Under the pieces are notes generated by a model. It ran no database searches. It saw only the letters and a list, made by a program, of their open reading frames with translations, and was not told the DNA's origin. A stretch of 21,209 nt of DNA. Origin: an uncultured Bacteroidota bacterium (GTDB taxonomy: Bacteria; Bacteroidota; Bacteroidia; Chitinophagales; Chitinophagaceae). The position numbers were made by a program, and so were the translations under genes. Shown one piece after another: positions 7,565-15,715 of this stretch. Within the stretch, counting starts at the first letter, position 1; every line of letters starts with the position of its first letter. The DNA lies in assembly GCA_903906615.1 (NCBI GenBank), contig CAIVKT010000661.1:1-21209 (forward strand). Reading direction: 5' to 3'.

Positions 7565-7859
7565 GACTATAATATGGATAAATACACAGGCACGGTTATT
7601 ATACTAAGCCTGATAAACTTAGAACCGATGACAAAATAATTTCCACCATCTTACTCGTTCTTTTCCATTTTTACTTCGTTGTAAAGTCTTTAAATAGCTC
7701 ACTATTCGCAGATTTTACGCCTAGTAAAAAAGAAAAATAACTTCGCAATAGGGTAAAAATTATTTCGCCAACGTTCCTTATTTTATAACGGTAAAATAAT
7801 TATTTTGCAGTGCATAAGTTTGCAGTAGTTGTTTTCTATGCAGTTTTAGCCCCTCTTCT
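7565..7859. other. AT-rich intergenic region, no gene
   Basis: No supported coding frame or RNA gene is seen between the sucA hairpin and the peptidase gene. A TAAGTTTG at 7815-7822 matches the Bacteroidota -7 box and lies 37 bp before the peptidase start, but no TTTG or TTG is found at the right distance upstream. The peptidase promoter is likely in this stretch. Confidence 0.5.
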
Positions 7860-9368
7860 ATGATCAAGCGCATATTGTTTTTAATGCTCCTCGCTGCTGT
7901 TTCGGTGCAGGTATATGCGCAGCAATCAGATGCGGATAAGAAAAAACTGGCGCGGTTGAATGCGCTGCACAAGCACAATAAAGCTGTAGCAGAGAGTGAT
8001 AAGCAATGGCTGGCGCTGGAGATAGCGAAGCTGACCAGCAATGAGATGCACGGCCGTGGCTATGTGAAGAACGGCAGGGACAGTGCCGGCATATACATCC
8101 TGAAACGCTTTAAAGAAATGAGGCTGAAGCCTGTAGTGGCCGGTGGCGGTTATGCTCAAGGCTTTGCCTTCCCGGTCAACACCTTTCCCGGTAAGATGGA
8201 GCTGACGGTAAATAAGACTGTAATGGTGCCCGGAGCAGATTTTATTATTGACGCAAGCAGCCCCTCCTTTATAGCCCAAGACCTGAAAATAAAAAGGCTG
8301 GATGTGGGCAAGGTGGAAGATACCGCTGCCTGGGCCGCGCTGGTGAAGACCTTTACCCCCGACCACGCATACTATCTGAAGAACGTGGACGACCTGTGCA
8401 AGGATGTGCTGGAGATCAAAGAAAGCGAGTTCTCCGCGCTGCTACCGAAAGGTTGCTTCCTGATACCGGAAGAAAAGCTGACGTGGACGGTGAGCCGCGA
8501 CACCATACCCGCTACGGTATTTTATGTGCATAAAGACGCGCTGCCCAAGAAGCTGAAAAAGATAAACGTGAACGACAGCGCGGTGTACCTGCCGCACGCG
8601 CACAGCGAAAACATAATAGCCACGGTGCCGGGCGCGGTAAAGGATACCTATATTGTGTACACGGCACACTACGACCACCTGGGCATGATGGGTGATGCCA
8701 CCGCCTTCCCCGGCGCGAGCGATAATGCCAGCGGTGTGGCCCTGATGCTGTACCTGGCGCGCTTCTACACACTGCACCGCCCGCCGCACTACAGCATTAT
8801 GTTCATAGCCTTTGCGGGCGAAGAGGCCGGGCTGATGGGGTCGGAGTTCTATACCGCGCACCCCTTTGTGCCGCTGAACCAGATCAAATTCCTGACCAAT
8901 ATAGACATCATGGGTGATGCTACGGACGGGATAACGGTGGTGAATGCTACTAAATTCCCCAACCAGTTCGAGCTGCTGAAAGAGATCAATGAAGCGGAAC
9001 ATTATGTGCCGAAGATCATCAGCCGTGGCACGGCTGCCAACAGCGACCACTACTACTTTACCAATGCGGGTGTGCCTTCGTTCTTCGTATACTCGGATGG
9101 CGGCAAGGGCTACTACCACGATATTTACGACAAAACAAGTGAGCTGAGCCTGAACAATGTGGTGAATGTGGCGCACCTGCTCACCGATTTTGCCCGTGCT
9201 ATAAATGTGGCAGATAAAATAGGGGATACCACCTCTGTGACCGATACCACACACGGCCTGATGAATACCCCCGAAGCGGGGAACCCGGGCGAAGAAAAGC
9301 CTAAAAACGATACTGTGCCGGTACCGCCGGCAACAGACACACCTGCGGATAAGGTGAGAGCGGAGTAA
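7860..9368 (+). CDS. secreted M28-family zinc metallopeptidase
   Basis: This 502-residue protein has a signal peptide (residues 1-20, cleavage near VYA|QQ) and would act in the periplasm or outside the cell as an aminopeptidase-like enzyme using two zinc ions. The M28 ligands are all present: H270 in TAHYDHLG, the bridging D288 in GASDNASGVA, E321/E322 in AGEEAGLMGS, D349 in NIDIMGD, and H420 in YYHDIYD, with SDHYYF (395-400) also conserved. Residues about 110-250 form an insert between the N-terminal helix region and the catalytic core, where many relatives carry a PA-like domain. The last 50 residues are a threonine/proline-rich tail (KNDTVPVPPATDTPADK) and no T9SS sorting signal is evident. 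The start ATG is immediately followed by the signal peptide. It appears to be transcribed alone. Substrate is unknown. Confidence 0.95.
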   Translation: MIKRILFLMLLAAVSVQVYAQQSDADKKKLARLNALHKHNKAVAESDKQWLALEIAKLTSNEMHGRGYVKNGRDSAGIYILKRFKEMRLKPVVAGGGYAQGFAFPVNTFPGKMELTVNKTVMVPGADFIIDASSPSFIAQDLKIKRLDVGKVEDTAAWAALVKTFTPDHAYYLKNVDDLCKDVLEIKESEFSALLPKGCFLIPEEKLTWTVSRDTIPATVFYVHKDALPKKLKKINVNDSAVYLPHAHSENIIATVPGAVKDTYIVYTAHYDHLGMMGDATAFPGASDNASGVALMLYLARFYTLHRPPHYSIMFIAFAGEEAGLMGSEFYTAHPFVPLNQIKFLTNIDIMGDATDGITVVNATKFPNQFELLKEINEAEHYVPKIISRGTAANSDHYYFTNAGVPSFFVYSDGGKGYYHDIYDKTSELSLNNVVNVAHLLTDFARAINVADKIGDTTSVTDTTHGLMNTPEAGNPGEEKPKNDTVPVPPATDTPADKVRAE

Positions 9369-9429
9369 CAGTGCGGAGAGCGGTAGATAGTTAATTGGTT
9401 GATAGGTTAATAGGTTGAGAGCGGAGTAA
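9356..9429 (+). repeat. short direct repeats after the peptidase gene
   Basis: The 13-base sequence gagagcggagtaa, which includes the peptidase stop codon, recurs at 9417-9429. Between them are shorter degenerate copies (gcggagagcgg) and three 8-base near-repeats of the form ggttgata/ggttaata/ggttgaga. This looks like slippage or a decayed intergenic repeat. Confidence 0.6.
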
Positions 9430-9450
9430 TAGAGCGAAGAGCGCCGTTCG

Positions 9451-9468
9451 TCCCAATAGCTATCGGGA
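9451..9468. repeat. 18-bp imperfect palindrome
   Basis: TCCCAATAGCTATCGGGA is symmetric except for one base pair. Palindromes built on ATAGCTAT with CCC/GGG ends recur in Bacteroidota intergenic DNA, to my recollection. It could serve as a terminator for the peptidase gene or be a dispersed repeat. Confidence 0.5.
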
Positions 9469-9533
9469 TCACGATTATAGATTGGCCAGATATATTAACT
9501 AAGGGTAATAGTTTGTGGTTATTCGGGGTGGGC

Positions 9534-9565
9534 TTTGAATTATTGATTTGTATTTAGTATTTTTG
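9534..9565 (+). promoter_or_regulatory. Bacteroidota-type promoter for the lipoprotein gene
   Basis: TTTG at 9534-9537 and TATTTTTG at 9558-9565 are exact matches to the -33 and -7 elements of the Bacteroidota housekeeping sigma factor, with 20 bp between them. The predicted transcription start falls about 15-20 bp upstream of the ATG at 9592. Confidence 0.65.
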
Positions 9566-9591
9566 GGAGCATAAGCATTAAAAAGTCCTGT

Positions 9592-10656
9592 ATGAAAAAA
9601 AGTTGCTCGTTATATTTTGCTGTGGCGCTGGCAGGCGCATCTTTTGTTTACAGCTCCTGCAAAAAAATAGTGCATGCCACTAATACCACTCCTGCGAATG
9701 TGCGTATGATGGGCATGACCAAGACCACAACAAATACCATAGCAGTAGCTATACCCGGCTACTCGCCCGCAGCGCAGGAAGTGGAAAGCTATTCATTTTC
9801 TTATGATGCCAACAACAGGCTGAGCCAGGTATTGTATTCCAATAACTTACCTACAGACGTGGTAGGCGGCACTGCCAACCAGATCATCACTTTCACCTAC
9901 GGCGGGGATACGATCTATAAAACTATTACTGCGGTGCAAACCACAATAGGCATAGAAAAAGATACCTTCATCGTTAATGGCGCGGGGCAGATCGTCACGA
10001 CCTATATGCCCGGTGTGATCCGTAATTACCAGTACTACGGCAAACTGATCACCGGTATCAGCGAAACCTATTATGGTGTGCCTAACAGCGGCGTGCCTAC
10101 TTCTCCGCTGGGGCCTTATGGCGTAGCGCTGACCACCAATTCTACCTTTACTTCCAACAACGGAGACCTGCTGGCGCAGCAACATGCAGCCACTATTGAT
10201 GCCTCGTTCATATCGGCTGTGATACCGCCATTGCTCATCAAATGGATATTCCTGGCAGGTACAGTGGATACAGTAACGCACAGCCCTATAAAGGCTTCCA
10301 CCGATGTGATCACAGACAATACCATCTACCCGGTGGTTGTATATGCGGCTGATTCTTTCGGCAATTATGTATGGGGTTATTATCCCGGCAATTTTGGTAC
10401 GGACAACTACCATGTGTATGACCTGCTGACCGACAGGCCGGGCGATTACCTGCAGATAGAATCCTTTATACTGTATGGCGTGAACCTTTACCAGACCAAT
10501 CACCTGATCAAGAGTATTGCCAACAACAGGTACACAACTACAGCGGCGTACACTATAGACGGCGACAGCAAGATAACGGAGGCTGATGTGAACATACTGG
10601 ATGTGACCTCTAATAACACGAATATAGTGTACCGGTATACGTATGCGAACCCGTAA
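9592..10656 (+). CDS. putative lipoprotein with YD-repeat-like segment
   Basis: This 354-residue protein starts MKKSCSLYFAVALAGASFVY and continues SSCKK, a Bacteroidota-style lipobox with the lipidated cysteine at residue 23. It would be anchored to the inner or outer membrane. ESYSFSYDANNRLSQVLYSN (about 65-84) resembles the short YD-repeat-like strands of cell-surface beta-rich lipoproteins (the DUF4595 type of pattern), and the rest is strand-rich with many threonines and tyrosines. There are no obvious catalytic residues. The gene has its own promoter and is followed by a large non-coding repeat block. Exact family and role are unknown. Confidence 0.8.
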   Translation: MKKSCSLYFAVALAGASFVYSSCKKIVHATNTTPANVRMMGMTKTTTNTIAVAIPGYSPAAQEVESYSFSYDANNRLSQVLYSNNLPTDVVGGTANQIITFTYGGDTIYKTITAVQTTIGIEKDTFIVNGAGQIVTTYMPGVIRNYQYYGKLITGISETYYGVPNSGVPTSPLGPYGVALTTNSTFTSNNGDLLAQQHAATIDASFISAVIPPLLIKWIFLAGTVDTVTHSPIKASTDVITDNTIYPVVVYAADSFGNYVWGYYPGNFGTDNYHVYDLLTDRPGDYLQIESFILYGVNLYQTNHLIKSIANNRYTTTAAYTIDGDSKITEADVNILDVTSNNTNIVYRYTYANP

Positions 10657-10671
10657 GGGCAAACCCCAACC

Positions 10672-10991
10672 CCCGCTGAAGAAGCGGGACCTTGTGCCGG
10701 GGAGCGTCACTTATGCTTGAATGAGTGACTTGCTGCACGCGAGATCAACCACCCCCGCTTGCAAACGGCTTGGAAGCCTTTGCCGCGTCCCCTCCTTGAA
10801 AAAAGGAGGGGAGTTTCCAGCGCGAGGCAGGCTGCACGCGAGATCAACCACCCCCGCTTGCAAACGGCTTGGAAGGCTTTGCCGCGTCCCCTCCTTGAAA
10901 AAAGGAGGGGAGTTTCCAGCACGAGGCAGGCCCAACGCGAGATCAACCCCTACCCCTCCCGCTGAAGAAGCGGGACCTTGTGCCGGGGAGC
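10672..10991. repeat. compound intergenic repeat block, 99-bp tandem units inside 34-bp direct repeats
   Basis: A 34-bp sequence beginning CCCGCTGAAGAAGCGGG appears at 10672-10705 and identically at 10958-10991. Between them a 99-bp unit occurs at 10732-10830 and 10831-10929 with few differences, and the start of a third degenerate copy follows at 10930. The 34-bp copies contain a small hairpin (CCCGCT/AGCGGG). Each 99-bp unit holds a stronger hairpin, CCCCTCCTT/AAGGAGGGG with a five-base loop. Open frames on both strands through this block only reflect the lack of stops in the repeat; they are not taken as genes. Confidence 0.85.
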
Positions 10992-11153
10992 CTTTGGTTA
11001 CCAACACGAGTGATTTTCTTCGGGTAGTAAAAATGTCGTAATAGACTTAGTTTTCGCGCAACATGAGTGTGGGATAATTTCCCCCTTTAGATTCTGTGTT
11101 AATAGGATGAAACTATAACCATATAACGATATTTGCAGCCTGAGGGCTGTGTG

Positions 11154-11179
11154 AAAAGAATGCCTTGCGGCATTCTTTT
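11154..11179 (+). terminator. hairpin with perfect 11-bp stem
   Basis: AAAAGAATGCC and GGCATTCTTTT pair over a four-base TTGC loop, and the right arm ends in TTTT. The sequence has terminator shape for transcription from the left, and lies 35 bp before the DUF2480 start, so it may also act as an upstream leader structure. Confidence 0.6.
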
Positions 11180-11214
11180 CGTATTTTTGCGGATAATATT
11201 TGGTTGGATTTTTT

Positions 11215-11727
11215 ATGGAAGCGATAGTAAATAAAGTAGCGGAGAGTGGGCTGGTGACGCTGGACCTGGCGCAGTATATAGTTAAGGACGAGGTGGTGGC
11301 CTTTGACCTGAAGCCCTTCCTGTACATGGAGCTGATACTGAAGGAGAAGGATTACCGCGCAGCCCTGCAAACGCACGACTGGGCGCAGTATGCAGGCAAG
11401 CATGTGGCAGTGTACTGCACCGTGGATGCCATAGTGCCGGTATGGGCGTATATGCTGGCGGCAGTGTACCTGGAGCCACTGGCGGCATCTATAGCCTATA
11501 GCACGCCTGCCGAGCTGGAAAAGGCCCTGCTGCTGCAACGCATAGCCGCGATAGACACTACTGAATATGCCGATAAGCGGGTGGTGATAAAGGGCTGTGG
11601 TGACGAGCCGGTGCCCGATGCCGCCTATGTGGCCATAACTGCCCGCCTGCGCCCGGTGGCCAAATCTATAATGTATGGCGAGCCTTGCTCTACGGTGCCG
11701 ATATATAAGGCTCCTAAGAATGTATAA
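11215..11727 (+). CDS. DUF2480 family protein
   Basis: This 170-residue soluble protein matches the Bacteroidota DUF2480 family as I know it. It starts MEAIVNKVAESGLVTLDL, and the conserved blocks ILKEKDYRAALQTHDW (41-56), VDAIVPVWAYML (70-81), KRVVIKGCGDEPVP (121-134) and the C-terminal signature ARLRPVAKSIMYGEPCSTVP (143-162) are all present in order. The ATG at 11215 is preferred over a TTG at 11200 because it gives the usual family N-terminus. The conserved KGC and EPCSTVP cysteines suggest possible metal or redox roles, but no function is established to my knowledge. It stands alone, following a hairpin and a TATTTTTG box at 11182-11189. Confidence 0.92.
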   Translation: MEAIVNKVAESGLVTLDLAQYIVKDEVVAFDLKPFLYMELILKEKDYRAALQTHDWAQYAGKHVAVYCTVDAIVPVWAYMLAAVYLEPLAASIAYSTPAELEKALLLQRIAAIDTTEYADKRVVIKGCGDEPVPDAAYVAITARLRPVAKSIMYGEPCSTVPIYKAPKNV

Positions 11728-11864
11728 CGTATAGCAGCTCATTGATTATTAATCATAAGCAATATTGAAATAAAAATATGTAATGTATGAACGTTTTTTT
11801 TCGTATTATTACATACTGCCAAGTTAATTCAGGGCATATTGTTTATTAAGTTTTGGATAATTCT

Positions 11865-14800
11865 ATGAAGCAATTTTTTACCCTTCTTGTATCGTTTGTG
11901 TTTTTGTGCATTTATGCGCAGGCACAGCCATTGCCCTGCCCTCCTTTGCGCACAACAACTATAGCAGCCACAGGAGCAACGACCATATGCCGTGGAAACA
12001 GTGCCACTCTGGGCAATACACATACGACGGCTATAAAGTCGACATCGAGCTATGACTTTTCGAGGATACCTTATTTACCTACAGCCTATGATGGCTCGGG
12101 CAATACGGGCGGAACAGCAAATGTGCTTATACACGTAGATGATGAATACACAAGTGTTGTTCCCATCCCATTTGAGTTTTGTTTTTATGGTACTAAATAT
12201 AACTCTTGTGTAATTGGCGCAAATGGTGAGATTTGTTTTAACACCAGTCTTGCCGGTGGTAGTTGCCCATGGTCCATTTCAGGTCCTATTCCTACATCAG
12301 GGGAGTTGAATGATGCCACACTGAATACCATTATGGGTGTTTACCAGGATATAGACCCGGGAATAGCAGGCTCTGTAAACTGGGCTGTTTTTGGAACTGC
12401 TCCCTGCCGTACATTTGTTGTATCGTGGAACCAGGTGCCTTACTTTGATGGTAGCCTGTGCCTGCCTGATACCAACACACAACAGATCGTGCTGTATGAA
12501 TCAACGTATGCTATTGATATTTTTGTGAAGCACAAGCCTGTGTGTACTGCTTGGAATGGGGGTTTAGCTATATTAGGACTTTGTGATGCAACCGGAGCTA
12601 ACTACAACGTACCACCTGAGTATAATGCTACTGTTTTCTCCATGGACGATTCCGGCTTCCGGTTCACTCCGAGTGCACCTGCCACATGGACGTATGTATG
12701 GAGCGATGCAGGCGGGGTGGTAGGCACAGATTCTTCGCTCACCATAAGCCCAACAACCACTACTACTTATACCGTTACGGGTATTGCTTCCACCAACTGT
12801 GATTCTTACAAAGTAACATCTCCTATAGTAGTAACGGTGTTACCGGATATCAGCATCAGCCGCACTACATTTACCAACCCTACATTATGTGGGGCATGTG
12901 ACGGCACTATAACGCTGTATGGCCTGCCGCCAGGCACTATAGACACCATTAAGTATAAATACAACGGTGTGTGGCAACCGAATGTGATACAAACGTCCTC
13001 AGGTACCGGCACAATAACGCTTACCGGGCTGTGCGCAGATGTAACGGGAGCTACAGGTGGCGTGGGTACCTACGACAGTATAAGCCTCATAGAAACAGGT
13101 GGTTGCCGGGTAACGCCTGTAGGGCCTATCAGGCTTACTAACCCGCCTATATCCATCAGCTTCATTAATACAACCAACCCTTCATCGGCATGTACTGCGG
13201 ATGGTACGATGGAGATCGACGGGCTATATCCCACGCATACTTATACGATAACTTTTGACAAGAACGGCACACCACAAACACCTATAGCCGCAACAAGCAG
13301 CAGCAGCGGCACTATTACCCTAACCGGGCTTACGGGTACACCACCGCTGGGCGATGTGTATAGCAATATCGTAGCTGCATTCCCTGCATGTACTACACCT
13401 GCCAGGGGGCCATACACATTGCTGGGGCCGAATGCGCTTAATATCAGTATCCTTACGTTCACCAATCCTTCGCAGTGCGGGTATTGCGATGGAACAATAG
13501 AATTGGGTAATGTGCCTCCGCTACAGCCTTTCATTGTCAATTATATGAAAGACGGTGTGGCGCAGCCTGCCATAACAGTTACATCGAGAACAGATAGTAC
13601 AATACTGATAGTGAATACGTGCGACAGAAGCATTTATTCTAATTTCACCGTTACTACCGGACCTTGTGTATACACGGTAGCCGGTAGTGCTTTGATGCAA
13701 GCGCCACCAATCACCGATTCGTTCTATAATGTGGTGCACCTGGGTTGTAATGGCGACAGTGTGTTCTTCTACAACTTATCTACAAACTCAGGGCCACTTT
13801 ATTATGTGTGGAATTTCGGGGATGGCACTACAGACCGCACGGAGAACCCGATGCATATCTTTGCGCAGGGCGTATATACGGTGACACTGAGCGCGGGCAA
13901 CCATGTGTGTACGGATACCTTTACGGTAAAGGATTCCCTGGTGCATCCGCTGAAGGCGATCTTTACAGAAACGCCGGATATTATTTGCCAGAAGGAGCCT
14001 GTTACATTTACCAACAGTTCTATAGGCACTGCTGCTACTTATGCGTGGAACTTTGGTAACGGCAGCAATGGCAGCACTACCGCCAACCCTATTTATACTT
14101 ACAACAATACAGGCGTATACAAGGTGCAACTGGTAGCTACAGACTTTGTGCCGTGCAGTGATACTGCATATGCTACGGTGTATGTGGATTCAACCAGCCC
14201 GATAAGTCTCCAGATCACAGACAGTGTGCTGTGCCGCAGCACGTACACCACCTTCTATGCCAACTACACAGCCATAGGCAATACCGGCATCACCTGGAAT
14301 TTCGGTAACGGCGACAGTATACTGAATGTGAACCCTGTGCAACATGCGTTTGATGGTACAGGCAGTTTCTTAGTAACGGCTACGGCGCACTTCAGGACGT
14401 GCAGGGATACCAGTGTAAGCAAGCTGGTGACGGTATACCAGATGCCTATGCTGGACCTCGCTGATGAATATTCGATATGCCCGGGCAGCGAATCGCTGGT
14501 GCTCGCTGATAACCTGAATTTGAACACGGCGCATACATCGTGGCTGTGGAGTACGGGCGCTACCACGCCGGGCATTACTGTTGTGGAGCCGGGGGTGTAT
14601 ACGCTTACGGTAAACATCAGCGGCTGCATCAATGGCGAAACGATAACGGTGAAGAATGATTGCTACATGAACATACCCAATGTGTTCACACCCAATAATG
14701 ACGGGCTGAATGATTACTTCTTCCCACGGCAGTATTTGACCAGTGGGCTTACTACTTTCAGTATGAGTATTTATAACCGCTGGGGGCAGTTGGTATTTGC

Positions 14801-14945
14801 ATCAACCTCGCTGGATGGCCGCGGGTGGGATGGCAAATTCAACGGTGTAGACCAGGTAGAGGGTGTGTATGTGTACATTATAGATGCCACCTTCAAAGAC
14901 GGGCAGAAAGAACACCACCAGGGGAATGTGACCTTGCTGAGGTAG
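11865..14945 (+). CDS. large secreted modular protein with PKD domains and T9SS sorting domain (surface protein 1)
   Basis: I start this at the ATG at 11865 (signal peptide 1-20, cleavage AQA|Q), giving 1026 residues. The N-terminal part (about 50-270) is a beta-rich module with IMGVYQDIDPGIAGSVNWAV and FVVSWNQVPYF, like the NIDO-type domains of Bacteroidota surface proteins. An Ig-like stretch ending TTTTTYTVTG follows (about 275-310). Next come three tandem repeats of about 95 residues (about 328-425, 431-520, 526-620), each opening with a TNP..C..CDGTI-like motif. Three PKD domains carry YVWNFGDG (about 646), YAWNFGNG (about 726) and ITWNFGNG (about 809). The end (about 936-1026, NIPNVFTPNNDGLNDYF to NVTLLR) is the gliding motility-associated C-terminal domain that routes proteins through T9SS to the surface. 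The likely role is adhesion or matrix; no enzymatic residues are seen. Confidence 0.93.
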   Translation: MKQFFTLLVSFVFLCIYAQAQPLPCPPLRTTTIAATGATTICRGNSATLGNTHTTAIKSTSSYDFSRIPYLPTAYDGSGNTGGTANVLIHVDDEYTSVVPIPFEFCFYGTKYNSCVIGANGEICFNTSLAGGSCPWSISGPIPTSGELNDATLNTIMGVYQDIDPGIAGSVNWAVFGTAPCRTFVVSWNQVPYFDGSLCLPDTNTQQIVLYESTYAIDIFVKHKPVCTAWNGGLAILGLCDATGANYNVPPEYNATVFSMDDSGFRFTPSAPATWTYVWSDAGGVVGTDSSLTISPTTTTTYTVTGIASTNCDSYKVTSPIVVTVLPDISISRTTFTNPTLCGACDGTITLYGLPPGTIDTIKYKYNGVWQPNVIQTSSGTGTITLTGLCADVTGATGGVGTYDSISLIETGGCRVTPVGPIRLTNPPISISFINTTNPSSACTADGTMEIDGLYPTHTYTITFDKNGTPQTPIAATSSSSGTITLTGLTGTPPLGDVYSNIVAAFPACTTPARGPYTLLGPNALNISILTFTNPSQCGYCDGTIELGNVPPLQPFIVNYMKDGVAQPAITVTSRTDSTILIVNTCDRSIYSNFTVTTGPCVYTVAGSALMQAPPITDSFYNVVHLGCNGDSVFFYNLSTNSGPLYYVWNFGDGTTDRTENPMHIFAQGVYTVTLSAGNHVCTDTFTVKDSLVHPLKAIFTETPDIICQKEPVTFTNSSIGTAATYAWNFGNGSNGSTTANPIYTYNNTGVYKVQLVATDFVPCSDTAYATVYVDSTSPISLQITDSVLCRSTYTTFYANYTAIGNTGITWNFGNGDSILNVNPVQHAFDGTGSFLVTATAHFRTCRDTSVSKLVTVYQMPMLDLADEYSICPGSESLVLADNLNLNTAHTSWLWSTGATTPGITVVEPGVYTLTVNISGCINGETITVKNDCYMNIPNVFTPNNDGLNDYFFPRQYLTSGLTTFSMSIYNRWGQLVFASTSLDGRGWDGKFNGVDQVEGVYVYIIDATFKDGQKEHHQGNVTLLR

Positions 14946-15030
14946 GAGCAAATAATTTGCAAGTAGGTATTGGTGATGCGTGTTTTATGATCTTAGGTCG
15001 TAATAAGCATCGTAAAATGTGAGAAAAGTA

Positions 15031-15078
15031 GGTCTCGGTGAGCCTCGCCGAACCATGATACCGTTGAGGGTTGTAGGA
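15031..15078 (-). repeat. palindromic repeat, copy A (inverted)
   Basis: The core (24 bp at 15031-15054, starting GGTCTCGGTGAGCC) is the exact reverse complement of the core of the other two copies. Similarity continues into the flank to the right, more degenerate. The core is itself an imperfect hairpin: GGTTCGGCGAG can pair with CTCACCGAGACC with one bulge and one mismatch. Confidence 0.75.
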
Positions 15079-15118
15079 TAATGAGTGTAGGTGTTTAGTG
15101 TTCTTTATCTAATTTGTG

Positions 15119-15170
15119 TTACCTGCCCGGCAGCGGTGTCGTGGTTCGGCGAGGCTCACCGAGACCTACC
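15119..15170 (+). repeat. palindromic repeat, copy B
   Basis: This 52-bp unit matches copy C at 46 of 52 positions by my count, and its 24-bp core (15143-15166) is identical. It lies 70 bp upstream of the GIY-YIG start. Together with copy A it forms an inverted pair, and with copy C a direct pair around the nuclease gene. Confidence 0.85.
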
Positions 15171-15239
15171 AAACACCCCACCTATCAAACACTTCAAAAA
15201 TTAGAGCTCGTAGAGAATTATTATTGTAAAAGAAGCGCA

Positions 15240-15554
15240 ATGAAAAACCACATCTACTACGTTTATATTCTTCAATGCGCTGACAATTCCTACTATACCG
15301 GTATAAGCAATCATCTTGAAAAGCGAATCGAAGAACATGAAAAGGGAGTATATCCAACCTGCTATACTTACTCGAGAAGGCCTGTTGTACTAAAGTTCAC
15401 GGAAAGTTATTAGTTTGTACAAGATGCTATCGCTCGTGAAAAACAGGTAAAGCGATGGTCGCGGGAAAAGAAAGAAGCGCTAATGAAGGGCGATTTTGAA
15501 GAATTAAAGAGGTTGGCAAGGAATAGAGTGAAGGAAAAGGATCCAGGTATTTGA
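15240..15554 (+). pseudogene. GIY-YIG nuclease-family gene interrupted by an in-frame amber codon
   Basis: The frame begins MKNHIYYVYILQCADNSYYT and has the GIY-YIG hallmarks: VYIL (8-11), YYTG (18-21) and the KRIEEHEKG helix with R29. This fits the short UPF0213/YhbQ-like group of about 90-100 residues. Translation stops at a TAG at 15411-15413 (codon 58), yet the same frame continues without further interruption to the TGA at 15552-15554. It reads FVQDAIAREKQVKRWSREKK, which is the usual family C-terminus, including the conserved AREKQ glutamate. A single CAG-to-TAG change would explain this. The product as encoded lacks the second half of the domain and should be inactive unless the stop is read through or is a sequencing error. 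Full length would be 104 codons. Confidence 0.85.
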
Positions 15555-15575
15555 GGCTGTTATTTCCTGCTGTTA

Positions 15576-15627
15576 TTACGTGTCCGGCAACGGCGCCATG
15601 GTTCGGCGAGGCTCACCGAGACCTACC
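15576..15627 (+). repeat. palindromic repeat, copy C
   Basis: This is the third copy of the 52-bp unit (core 15600-15623), in direct orientation to copy B and 22 bp after the GIY-YIG frame ends. It is followed at 15624-15647 by a simple-sequence run of TACC/TATC tetranucleotides. Confidence 0.85.
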
Positions 15628-15715
15628 TATCTACCTATCTATCTATTTTCTGTGAATAGATCAGAATACATCAGTTATAAGAGCAACAATAATAAATATA
15701 TAAAATTTGCCAACG

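Larger units (their letters stand above)
14946..15239. other. intergenic region with inverted repeat copies
   Basis: No gene is supported here. The stretch holds two copies of the palindromic repeat in opposite orientation (listed separately), separated by about 90 bp, so the region could extrude a large hairpin. A small palindrome gcaaataatttgc at 14948-14960 follows the stop of surface protein 1 and might act as a weak terminator. Confidence 0.5.

Noticed and set aside
8442..9254. 270-codon open frame on the minus strand inside the M28 peptidase
   Set aside because: It lies wholly antisense to a gene with complete M28 zinc-ligand motifs, has no signal or domain signature, and is explained by the codon bias of the sense gene.
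9847..10710. 287-codon open frame on the minus strand over the lipoprotein gene
   Set aside because: The plus-strand frame has a lipobox, a promoter and a natural start; the antisense translation is compositionally odd (rich in R, H, Y, V) and has no recognisable motif.
10672..10991. CRISPR-like array
   Set aside because: The repeats are 99 bp in direct tandem without unique spacers, and no cas genes are nearby.
10711..11041. Overlapping open frames on both strands of the repeat block
   Set aside because: The translations simply repeat the 99-bp unit and have no protein features; they are stop-free because the repeat lacks stops.
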